This document shows positions 1 to 7,032 of a DNA stretch of 20,207 nucleotides, one piece after another. The notes under the pieces were generated by a model. The model searched no databases and was not told the DNA's origin. It was given only the letters and a program-made list of their open reading frames with translations. The translations under genes were made by a program, and so were the position numbers. The first letter of the stretch is position 1. Each line of letters starts with the position of its first letter. The DNA is from Anaerolineales bacterium (lineage in GTDB: Bacteria > Chloroflexota > Anaerolineae > UBA7937): assembly GCA_030593425.1 (NCBI GenBank), contig JAUVHF010000008.1:1-20207 (forward strand). Direction: 5' to 3'.

Positions 1-228
1 CCTGGTGACGAAAGGCGAGGCGTCGCGCGGGGGGTCGGCCAGAAGCCCCGCATCTGTGACCTGCAGCCGCATATCGGCGATGGTGCAGAAGAACCTATGG
101 CTACGTCCCTCCACGACCACGAAACTGCCGATCCGCAAATCCTCCGTGGAACATCCGGGGTCCAGCCGCACCGTAAGCCCTGTCTCAAACGTCCCATCGG
201 TAATTACACCTAAGCGCTTACGTTTCAT
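1..228 (-). CDS. herA: HerA-family ATPase, N-terminal HAS-barrel part (partial)
   Basis: The reading frame opens at ATG 228 with a GAGG Shine-Dalgarno a few bases upstream and runs off the window edge after 76 codons. The visible residues begin MKRKRLGVITDG and contain VRLDPG, a G-S-F-V-V-V-E-G strand and an F-C-T-I-A-D strand. This matches the small N-terminal beta-barrel (HAS barrel) that precedes the FtsK/HerA-type ATPase in HerA (DUF87) proteins. HerA is a hexameric DNA translocase that works with the nuclease NurA in DNA-end resection. The ATPase motifs lie outside the window, so the call rests on the barrel plus the nurA gene two positions upstream. A gap of about 70 bases separates it from the preceding gene, wider than the other junctions of this run, and I saw no clear promoter in it. 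Confidence 0.72.
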   Translation of the reverse strand, partial: MKRKRLGVITDGTFETGLTVRLDPGCSTEDLRIGSFVVVEGRSHRFFCTIADMRLQVTDAGLLADPPRDASPFVTR

Positions 229-299
229 TGACACACCTCGTAGGGATGACAAGAGACTAACAAAGGCGAGAACCGCCCTCCATTACAGACACCACTAAC

Positions 300-896
300 T
301 CAATTCCCGTCGCGCGGCTCTATCCCCAAAAGCACGGTCATCAGTCGGTCATAGTCCCGCTTCAGTAGTCTGGCTATCTCCCGCGCTGCCCTCGAGAGCC
401 ACTCCTCATCGTTGCCCCGAGCCCGGTAGACCTCCCGCAGATGGGTTACCACCAGTTGCTCCTTCGGGACCGGCCCCTCTCCGGTCAGAAGGAGACGGAG
501 GTAGTAGAGTTCCTCGGTGAAGCGAAGCACCTCCTCCAACTGGCACAAGTAGACCGAGTAATGCATGGGTGGCGGCTCAGAAGGCAACCCTTGCCTCGCC
601 TCTTCTCCCTCTACACTCCCTACGGAGAGAGCGGTGAACTCGGTGCGTAGGGTGCGCCTCAGTTCCGGGTGCTCCTCGTAGATTGCCTCATCGAAGACCT
701 CATCGGTGCTCCAACGCACCGGCCGTCGGCCGGGCTCGATGCCCCCCGTCTCCCCATAGGAGACCACAGCGTAAATGCCGTGGTTATCATCCACCTTAAC
801 TTTGACTAGGCTACCCAAGGCGGGAGGCTGATGCAACTGGTAACTCTCGGCCACGAAACCGGTGCTTCTCGTCTGGATGATCTCCCCGATCCTCAT
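300..896 (-). CDS. Stand-alone HAS-barrel-like protein linked to HerA/NurA
   Basis: This 198-residue protein has no ATPase or nuclease motif. Residues 1-60 (MRIGEIIQTRSTGF, LGSLVKVKV, GIYAVVSYGETG) look like a small beta barrel of the type found at the HerA N-terminus. The second half is helical, with an EEVLRFTEELYYLRLLL stretch and a basic C-terminal helix (REIARLLKRDYDRL). Its ATG overlaps the nurA stop as ATGA, with GAGGGG just upstream, so it is probably translationally coupled to nurA. An adaptor between NurA and HerA, or a regulator of HerA loading, is an inference from position and fold only. The ATPase-bearing HerA is a separate gene downstream, so this is not simply a split HerA. 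Confidence 0.62.
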   Translation of the reverse strand: MRIGEIIQTRSTGFVAESYQLHQPPALGSLVKVKVDDNHGIYAVVSYGETGGIEPGRRPVRWSTDEVFDEAIYEEHPELRRTLRTEFTALSVGSVEGEEARQGLPSEPPPMHYSVYLCQLEEVLRFTEELYYLRLLLTGEGPVPKEQLVVTHLREVYRARGNDEEWLSRAAREIARLLKRDYDRLMTVLLGIEPRDGN

Positions 897-2062
897 ACCC
901 CTCGCTCCCTCTTACTGGTGGCTTTCCCCGACCTGAAGAACTCCACTCCCTCCTTAGCCAACGCTTGCTCCACCAGCCTCTCCACCACCCGCCTCTCGGG
1001 ACCGGTGATGACCGCCTGCTCATGAGCCTCCTGCAAGGCAGAAGGGTACCCTCGACCCCGCCGACATTGGTCGTAAACCAAGGCCTGGAGGAGGTTCAAC
1101 TTCTCCTCATCGCGGGCCACCCATTGGGGAACCTCCAAGCGGACGATCTCCGGCTCCACATTCAAGTAGAAGAAATATATCCCGTGCTCACCGTATCCCA
1201 CCCGAAGGATCTTCGATGAGCCCTTATAGATATCCGAACGCTCTCCTGGCTTCAAAGAGGCGAAAACCTGGCGGTCTAAGACCCCTGCCAAGTCACTACA
1301 GATGGGCCGCTGGCGCTGGGCCACATAAGAGCATTTATCGCAGTTGACCGGCTCGTTATCGCAGACCTCAACTCGCAATGAATTAACCACATCTTTGCTC
1401 TGAGGCTGACTGAGGTAACTGGCCACCGGTATGCCCTGGGCCCGCAACTTTTGGAGGGCTCCCAGAAAAGGGTGTAAGAAATGGTCGCGCACCGAGATAT
1501 CATCTGGGTCATCGGTGGTAGGCAGCCCCCAGAGGATGAGGCTACCGTCTTGAAGGCCCACCACCGGTTTTATACCTGGAGTGGCAACCTCTACCAAAGC
1601 CTCTAACTCTAGGACCGTCCGTCTAGCCCCCAGAAGCTCTCTCTCCAGATGGAGCTCTTTGAAGGGGTGAGGGATGCGGAGTTCCTCCTCCCGGAAATAG
1701 AAATGGCTCTTCGATTCCAACCGCGCCATAGGGTCGTCGCCATAAGTGAGTAGCGCTGAACCTATATTGATGACCACGAAGCGAGCCGGAATGTGTCGGT
1801 CTGGTCTGATATAAGAGCCATCGGTGGCCGCCACGCTGAAGTTCAAAGGAGGCTCTGGGGCTGGATAGGCTCTAGAAAGAGTATTTTCAGGCCAAGCCAG
1901 GAGCCAAGAGGTCTTGGCCTTTTCCATCTTGGCTCTCAACTTGTCAGGCTCGGTCTCCCTCAATAAAAGGCGAGCCCGCTCTATCTCTGGGCCCTTCATC
2001 CCTCTCAAAGCGCGAGCCATCTCCTCCAACTCTTCACTTATGCGGCCTAACTCGAGGGGCAA
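893..2062 (-). CDS. nurA: NurA-type 5'-3' DNA-end nuclease with cysteine cluster
   Basis: A 389-residue protein with NurA-domain hallmarks. There is an Asp-Gly-Ser motif near residue 81 (AATDGSY), a second near 172 (VVGLQDGSLILWG), a SYLSQPQSKDVVNSLR segment near 215-230, and a C-terminal LVYDQCRRGRGYP...EAHEQAVIT block. NurA is an RNase H-like, Mn-dependent nuclease that resects DNA ends together with HerA. Unlike compact archaeal NurA, it carries four cysteines at about 234, 241, 244 and 255, which could bind a metal. The start is TTG 2062, chosen because AGGAGG lies at good spacing upstream; an upstream start is not needed. It follows the selB stop by 9 bases and overlaps the next gene by 4 bases. 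Confidence 0.85.
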   Translation of the reverse strand: MPLELGRISEELEEMARALRGMKGPEIERARLLLRETEPDKLRAKMEKAKTSWLLAWPENTLSRAYPAPEPPLNFSVAATDGSYIRPDRHIPARFVVINIGSALLTYGDDPMARLESKSHFYFREEELRIPHPFKELHLERELLGARRTVLELEALVEVATPGIKPVVGLQDGSLILWGLPTTDDPDDISVRDHFLHPFLGALQKLRAQGIPVASYLSQPQSKDVVNSLRVEVCDNEPVNCDKCSYVAQRQRPICSDLAGVLDRQVFASLKPGERSDIYKGSSKILRVGYGEHGIYFFYLNVEPEIVRLEVPQWVARDEEKLNLLQALVYDQCRRGRGYPSALQEAHEQAVITGPERRVVERLVEQALAKEGVEFFRSGKATSKRERGV

Positions 2063-2071
2063 GGGCTCCTC

Positions 2072-3967
2072 CTACCTAAGCACTCTCTCATCCTCCACCC
2101 TTCTGGTGATCCCTTGGGCATCCAGATGTTCTAGGAGGGCTTGGGCGTACTTGCGACTGGTGGAGAAGAGATCCCGCACCTGAGCCAAAGTGATGGTGCC
2201 CTCTTTCTTCAGATCTTCCACCACCCGCTCCACCATCATCTCATAGGTGCTCGCCAAAAAGAGGGTATTCTCGCTCACCTGGACCAGTCTCCCCTGCTCC
2301 AAGAGAGCGTTCAACACCTCCTCTCCTAGCGCAGCCTTGCAATCAGCCCGCGAGGGGGTGGTGTAGGGCTCTTGGGAGAACTTAGCAAGAAGCCTTTCTA
2401 CCCGTTCCTCCTCCTCTGGAGTGAAGCGCACCTCGTGGCCCGGCAACTTCAGAGCCGCCCCCTCCTGGGCCACGGCTCCCCCTTTGACCGCCTGCCCGAT
2501 GAGGTGATTGAAGAGGCGGGAGGGGAAGCGTAGTTTGCTCTTCACCTCCTCCCTAGGCATCCCCAAGCGAAGAGGATAGCGACTATGATACTCCTCGATA
2601 AGAGCAACCAGGCGGGCCAGAAAGCCCTCCCACCAGGTCGAAGAGACGAGAAGTTGACCCTCGCTGGCTCCTAGGACCAGAATCCGAGAACCTTCGAGAA
2701 GACGCTCTAGCGCCTCCTCCACCGCTTCTGGCTCCAGATGGCTATCTTTGACCAGCCTCCCCATCTCCTGGGGGCCCTCTTCCAAGGCCGTTAGAAGCGC
2801 CTCCTGAGGCGTGCCCAAGGCCAAGGCCTCTAACCTCTCTATCACCTGGGGACGGAACCTCTTATGGCGGCGACGGGGGTGGGGATCCACCACCGTCCCA
2901 CCTCCCATGGTGAGGCTGGGTGAGGGTTGGCGGATTATGAAGCGATCGCGAGCCAAAAGCGCCGTGGGCCGGGTCAACACCAACTGGACCCACCCCTCTT
3001 CCCCGGGTTCGATCGCCTTGGCCCCCAGAACGCGTGTCTTGGCTGGTATCTGGGCTGCGCCGCTGTAAAAATCTACAGAGGTGTTGTGTCGCAGGCGCTT
3101 GGGGGCACTACCCAGCATACGAAGGCGAACATCTATCAGCCGCGTAGGCTCGAGCCATCCGGGGCTAGTCACTACATCCCCCCGCTGGAGTTGATCTTTA
3201 CCTACCCCTACGAGATTTATGGCCACCCGGCTACCGGGCACAGCCACCTCTATCTTCTCCTTATGAGTCTGCAAGCCGCGAATCCGACTCTTGAGCCCTT
3301 GGGGCAGAATCTCTACCTCCTGACCTACCCGAAATCGGCCGTCTATCAGCGTTCCTGTGATCACGGTGCCGAAGCCGGCCAAGGTGAAGGCTCGGTCGAT
3401 AGGGAGCCGGGGGCGACCCCTCTCTCGTCGAGGGGGTGTCTGGGAGAGCAGGCTATCTAGCGCCTCGATTAAAGAAGGGATCCCCCGCCCTGTCACCGCC
3501 GAAACGGGCAGGATCTTAGAACCGGCCAGAGTCGTCCCCTTAAGCAACCGATCCACATCAGCAGCCACAAGTTCTAGCCACTCCTCATCCTCTACCAGAT
3601 CCACTTTAGTCAGGGCTACCACTCCCTGTCTCACCTCTAGAAGGTCTAAAACGGCTAGATGCTCCACCGTCTGGGGCATCACCCCTTCATCGCCAGCCAC
3701 CACAAGCAGGGCGGCATCGATCCCCCCCACTCCGGCCAACATGTTCTTGATGAAATCCTCATGCCCTGGCACATCGATGAAGCTCACCACCAAGCCCGAA
3801 GGTAGGGTGAACCAAGCGAAGCCCAGATCGATGGTCATCTCCCGCTCCTTCTCCTCCTTGAGCCGGTCGGGGTCGATGCCTGTCAGGGCCTTCACCAGGA
3901 CCGATTTACCGTGGTCAACGTGGCCAGCCGTACCTATTACGCGGGTCCCACGATCTTCACCCACCAC
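2072..3967 (-). CDS. selB: Selenocysteine-specific translation elongation factor SelB
   Basis: SelB is the EF-Tu-like GTPase that carries selenocysteinyl-tRNA to UGA codons marked by a SECIS hairpin. The 631-residue product has G1 GHVDHGKS at 15-22, the SelB signature ALTGIDPDRLKEEKEREMTI after it, G3 DVPGH at 65-69, G4 TKVD at 120-123 and G5 SAVTGRG. EF-Tu-like beta-barrel domains follow, then a winged-helix C-terminal region for SECIS RNA binding, so the length is normal for full SelB. The start is GTG 3967, two bases after the upstream stop; GTG 3964 is an equally plausible alternative. No selA, selC, selD or obvious in-frame-UGA selenoprotein gene is visible here, so those must lie elsewhere if the pathway is complete. 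Confidence 0.93.
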   Translation of the reverse strand: MVGEDRGTRVIGTAGHVDHGKSVLVKALTGIDPDRLKEEKEREMTIDLGFAWFTLPSGLVVSFIDVPGHEDFIKNMLAGVGGIDAALLVVAGDEGVMPQTVEHLAVLDLLEVRQGVVALTKVDLVEDEEWLELVAADVDRLLKGTTLAGSKILPVSAVTGRGIPSLIEALDSLLSQTPPRRERGRPRLPIDRAFTLAGFGTVITGTLIDGRFRVGQEVEILPQGLKSRIRGLQTHKEKIEVAVPGSRVAINLVGVGKDQLQRGDVVTSPGWLEPTRLIDVRLRMLGSAPKRLRHNTSVDFYSGAAQIPAKTRVLGAKAIEPGEEGWVQLVLTRPTALLARDRFIIRQPSPSLTMGGGTVVDPHPRRRHKRFRPQVIERLEALALGTPQEALLTALEEGPQEMGRLVKDSHLEPEAVEEALERLLEGSRILVLGASEGQLLVSSTWWEGFLARLVALIEEYHSRYPLRLGMPREEVKSKLRFPSRLFNHLIGQAVKGGAVAQEGAALKLPGHEVRFTPEEEERVERLLAKFSQEPYTTPSRADCKAALGEEVLNALLEQGRLVQVSENTLFLASTYEMMVERVVEDLKKEGTITLAQVRDLFSTSRKYAQALLEHLDAQGITRRVEDERVLR

Positions 3968-3969
3968 CC

Positions 3970-4983
3970 TTAAGATCCCTTAATCTGCTCTTCCAACTCC
4001 TCGATCCATCGCTCCAACTCAGCCATCTGTCGACGGGCATACTCCCGTTGGATTCGCCATATATCCGCAAGGCGTGCCTGGCGCTTTGCCTCTTCCTCTC
4101 TTTGCGCTTCCCAGTCTACGGCACTCTTGGCCCACCGCTTCTCGTTCTCCTTCCGCCACTCCTCGAGCTGCCGCCTAAGACGCTCCTCTCCCACCTGCTG
4201 CAGATGCAGCAACTGATCTCGGCGCACCCGCACTTCCCTCTCCAACTTATGCAGGCTAGTCGAGAGTTTCGCCGCTTCCTTAATCCGCTCCTCTAGGGAG
4301 TGCGTCTCCTCCTCTTGCTTGGATAGCTCCTGTTGCCAGGCTGCTCTATCCCGGCGCAACTCCGCTATCTCCTTCTGACGCTCGTCCTTCAACCTCCGCC
4401 ACTCCTCCAGGAACCCCTCGCGATCTTTCCGTATCTCCTCCCTCATAAGTCCTAACTCTGCGATCCCCTGAGCGCCCTTATCGACCCTGCTCTCCAGATA
4501 CCCTATCTTTCTCCCCTGAGCAGCGGTCTCTTCTCGGAGGCCGGAGATCTCCTGTCTCAGGCCCGCTATAGCCTCCGACAACCTCTGGAGTTCAGACCTT
4601 TGAAAATCTAGGGGCTCCACTTTCTTCTCTAGGAGAAAGATGATCTCCTCTCGCAGTTTCTCCAAAGCCTGGCCCACGCTCTCCCTTTCCCGCTGGCGCA
4701 ACGCCGCTGCTTGCTCCTCCACCCGGCGTCGCTCCTCTCGAGCCTCGCGCACCACGAGGCTCGCCTCCGCTCTCACCCGCGACAGGGTCTCATCCGGGCT
4801 GGGGAGTTGGGCTATTTGACCCTGGAGACGAGCCAATCGGCCCTCCAACTCTCCGAATCGGCTAACCAGATCCTCGATGTGAGCCGCGTGGTCATCCGCC
4901 TGTTTGCGCAACTCCTCAAGGGCAGCCTTCTCTCTCCGCTGTTCTTCATCAAGCCAAGCCAAAAGCTCCTTTGTCTCATCCAT
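3970..4983 (-). CDS. Long coiled-coil protein of unknown function
   Basis: The 337-residue product is almost entirely charged alpha-helix (Glu, Arg, Lys, Gln, Leu) with heptad-like spacing, from about residue 1 to 330. A short Pro-containing break lies near 60 (AQLPSPDE). There is no signal peptide, membrane segment, Walker motif or zinc hook, so it is not an SMC/Rad50 ATPase. It ends in a Trp/Arg-rich helix (RRQMAELERWIEELEEQ). ATG 4983 overlaps the end of phoU by 8 bases, and the stop is 2 bases before selB, so it is very likely co-translated with both. I do not recognise a family. Its place between phoU and the selB-nurA-herA genes makes a scaffold role possible, but nothing in the sequence proves this. 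Confidence 0.8.
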   Translation of the reverse strand: MDETKELLAWLDEEQRREKAALEELRKQADDHAAHIEDLVSRFGELEGRLARLQGQIAQLPSPDETLSRVRAEASLVVREAREERRRVEEQAAALRQRERESVGQALEKLREEIIFLLEKKVEPLDFQRSELQRLSEAIAGLRQEISGLREETAAQGRKIGYLESRVDKGAQGIAELGLMREEIRKDREGFLEEWRRLKDERQKEIAELRRDRAAWQQELSKQEEETHSLEERIKEAAKLSTSLHKLEREVRVRRDQLLHLQQVGEERLRRQLEEWRKENEKRWAKSAVDWEAQREEEAKRQARLADIWRIQREYARRQMAELERWIEELEEQIKGS

Positions 4984-5659
4984 GCGGAGCCTCCGTCTGG
5001 GGTGGGGGGTTGAGTTCTTCCACCTCGCCCGTTACCATAAAGACCACCCGCTCACCGATATTGGTGGTGCGGTCTCCTATCCGCTCCAGGTTATGGGCCA
5101 CCCAGATGAGATGGGTAGCCCGAGTGATGGTCCGAGGGTCATCCATCATGAAGATCAACAGTTCCCGGTATATTTGATCGTAAAGGGCGTCCATCTCGTC
5201 ATCATGCTTGGCTAAGGACCTGGCTCTCTCTGCATCGTGGGCAAGGAAAGCCTCTAGCTGCTCCCGCAAGAGCGATCGTCCCTTCTCCGCCATACGAGGG
5301 ATATCGATCAAAGGCTTCAGATGGGGCTGGGGGGCCAAACGTTTGGTCAGTTGGGCTATACCTTTGGCGTGGTCCGCCATCCGCTCCAATTCCGTGGCGA
5401 TGCCGGAGATGGCTAGGATAACTCGTAGATCGCTGGCTAGAGGCTGCTGAGTGGCAATGAGAACGAGACACCTCTCGTCGATCTGCCGCTGAGCCCTGTT
5501 GATCTCCTCATCAGCAGCGATCACCTGCCTAGCCAAGCCCTCGTCCCTCTCTGCCAGGGATTTGACCGCTCGCCCTATCGCCTCATCGACCAGATCGGCC
5601 ATCTTCAAAAGATCGCCCTGAAGCGCCTTAATCCCTTCATCTAACGTCTCTCTAGGCAT
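4976..5659 (-). CDS. phoU: PhoU-type phosphate signalling/transport regulator
   Basis: A 227-residue protein of the usual PhoU length, made of two three-helix-bundle repeats. Each repeat holds the metal-binding family motif: ELERMADHAKGIAQL in the first half and NLERIGDRTTNIGERVVF in the second. PhoU restrains the PstSCAB phosphate transporter and the PhoR kinase when phosphate is ample. The start is ATG 5659 with GGGAGG six bases upstream. It is the first gene of the minus-strand run, behind a plausible promoter. Unusually, no pst or phoR/phoB gene adjoins it; the next genes are a coiled-coil protein and selB. The assignment is firm; a link to phosphate control of the downstream genes is speculation. 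Confidence 0.92.
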   Translation of the reverse strand: MPRETLDEGIKALQGDLLKMADLVDEAIGRAVKSLAERDEGLARQVIAADEEINRAQRQIDERCLVLIATQQPLASDLRVILAISGIATELERMADHAKGIAQLTKRLAPQPHLKPLIDIPRMAEKGRSLLREQLEAFLAHDAERARSLAKHDDEMDALYDQIYRELLIFMMDDPRTITRATHLIWVAHNLERIGDRTTNIGERVVFMVTGEVEELNPPPQTEAPHG

Positions 5660-5687
5660 GCGCGCCTCCCACGGCCTTTGTACCGCT

Positions 5688-5715
5688 ATTCTACCACAAC
5701 TAGAAAGATTTCCAA
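5688..5715 (-). promoter_or_regulatory. Candidate sigma-70-type promoter of the phoU-selB-nurA-herA run
   Basis: Read on the minus strand, TTGGAA (5715-5710) is followed after 16 bases by TAGAAT (5693-5688), about 30 bases ahead of the phoU start. It is the best match in the upstream region but not a consensus promoter. Confidence 0.5.
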
Positions 5716-5863
5716 AAGAAAGGAGAGCCTTGAAAAGATGCTCACGCTGGACGTAGTGGGCAAGAAGATGCGTCCATGACCTTTTTCTGGCTACCCTCCC
5801 TATAATCGACCGATTTCTTGACAGCTTGCGGGGCGGAGCATCGGACTTCTTGAAAACTCTGAT

Positions 5864-5892
5864 TTGCTTCCCCAGGTTGGGGGGGTTATAAT
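5864..5892 (+). promoter_or_regulatory. Promoter of the glycosyltransferase-murA operon
   Basis: TTGCTT (5864-5869), a 17-base spacer and a perfect TATAAT (5887-5892). The expected transcription start is about 25 bases before the first ATG. The spacer itself holds CCCC (5870-5873) and a G run (5879-5885), a small inverted repeat that might bind a regulator. Confidence 0.7.
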
Positions 5893-5925
5893 GATCTTTA
5901 GTTGATTTTCAAAGGATGTTCGCCT

Positions 5926-7032
5926 ATGCGTATCGGCATAGATGCCCGGCTGGTCTATTATAGCCAGGCGGGCATCGGCCAATACATCTTGAACCTAGTC
6001 AGGGAGTTAGCCCACCTTGATGGGGAGGATGATTTTTTAATCCTCCAAAGCCGCAAGGACCAAACGGTATTAACGGAAGGGGAGAATTTCTCCCGCCGCT
6101 CCCTCTGGACCCCCAGCCACCATCGCCTAGAGCAGTGGACTCTACCCCTGGAGATCGGCCCCTTGGGCCTCGATATCCTCCATAGCCCTGACTTCATCCC
6201 CCCTTTCCGTCGTAACTGCAAATCGATCATCACTATCCATGATCTGGCCTTCCTCTTATACCCCCACTTCCTTACCGCCGAGAGCGCCCGCTACTACGGG
6301 CAGATCGATCAGGCGGTGCGTTATACTGATCACATTATCGCCGTCTCCGAGGTCACCAAACAGGACACCATCCGCCTCCTGGGGGTCCCCCAGAGCAAGA
6401 TCACCGTGGTCTACGAGGCCGCTAACCCCGCCTATCGCCCTTTGGAAGACAAAAGAAGAGTGCAGGGAGAGTGTGCCCAAAGGTACGGGGTGTCTACCCC
6501 TTTCATCCTCTTCGTGAGCACCATCGAGCCGCGAAAAAACCTCCCCACCCTCCTCCGCGCCTACCGCCGACTCTTGGACGAATACAAGCCAGAGGTGAGG
6601 TTGGTCGTGGTGGGGGAACGGGGTTGGCTTTACGACCAGATCTTCACCCTCACTGAGGAACTGAATCTGAAGGATGGGGTGCTCTATCTGGGCCGGGTCT
6701 CCGTGCAAGATCTCCTCTTCCTCTATAACGCTGCCCAACTCCTGGTCCACCCCGCTCTTTATGAGGGGTTCGGGCTTCCACCCCTGGAAGCGATGGCCTG
6801 TGGCACACCCACTATCGTGGCCCACGTCTCCTCCCTCCCCGAGGTAGTAGGGGGCGCCGCCCTCCTCGTTGACCCTGAAGATGAGTATGGCTGGACCGTG
6901 GCTATCTGGAGGCTCCTCACCGATGATTCGCTGCGAGCCGAACTCCGAGAGAAGGGGCTAAAACGAGCCCGCCTTTTCTCCTGGGAGAAGGCCGCTCGAG
7001 AGACCTTGGCCCTCTATCGGAGCCTAGGATGA
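5926..7032 (+). CDS. GT4-family glycosyltransferase (GT-B fold)
   Basis: A retaining, nucleotide-sugar-dependent glycosyltransferase of family 4. The N-terminal acceptor domain opens with MRIGIDARLVYYSQAGIGQY, including the glycine-rich loop. The C-terminal donor domain has STIEPRKNLPTLLRA and the E-x7-E motif EGFGLPPLEAMACGTP (about residues 280-295), followed by LPEVVGGAALLVDP. The ATG at 5926 was chosen over a TTG at 5902: it has AAAGGA at proper spacing and gives the standard family N-terminus, for 368 residues. It is the first gene of a five-gene envelope operon and overlaps the next gene by 4 bases (ATGA). The sugar and acceptor cannot be read from the sequence; a surface polysaccharide or glycolipid is the likely product. 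Confidence 0.92.
   Translation: MRIGIDARLVYYSQAGIGQYILNLVRELAHLDGEDDFLILQSRKDQTVLTEGENFSRRSLWTPSHHRLEQWTLPLEIGPLGLDILHSPDFIPPFRRNCKSIITIHDLAFLLYPHFLTAESARYYGQIDQAVRYTDHIIAVSEVTKQDTIRLLGVPQSKITVVYEAANPAYRPLEDKRRVQGECAQRYGVSTPFILFVSTIEPRKNLPTLLRAYRRLLDEYKPEVRLVVVGERGWLYDQIFTLTEELNLKDGVLYLGRVSVQDLLFLYNAAQLLVHPALYEGFGLPPLEAMACGTPTIVAHVSSLPEVVGGAALLVDPEDEYGWTVAIWRLLTDDSLRAELREKGLKRARLFSWEKAARETLALYRSLG

Noticed and set aside
5..298. Open 97-codon plus-strand frame at the left edge
   Set aside because: It lies opposite the herA 5' end and has no family features; the minus-strand frame has a good ribosome-binding site and a recognisable HerA barrel.
3970..4983. Coiled-coil protein as Rad50/SMC
   Set aside because: No Walker A, Walker B, ABC signature or zinc hook is present.
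5738..5779. Thirteen-codon ORF (MLTLDVVGKKMRP) with AAAGGAGAG upstream in the divergent region
   Set aside because: Too short and without further support; it could be a leader peptide but nothing downstream depends on it.
5801..5823. TATAAT at 5801 and TTGACA at 5818 as promoters
   Set aside because: Neither hexamer has a partner at acceptable spacing in the right order.
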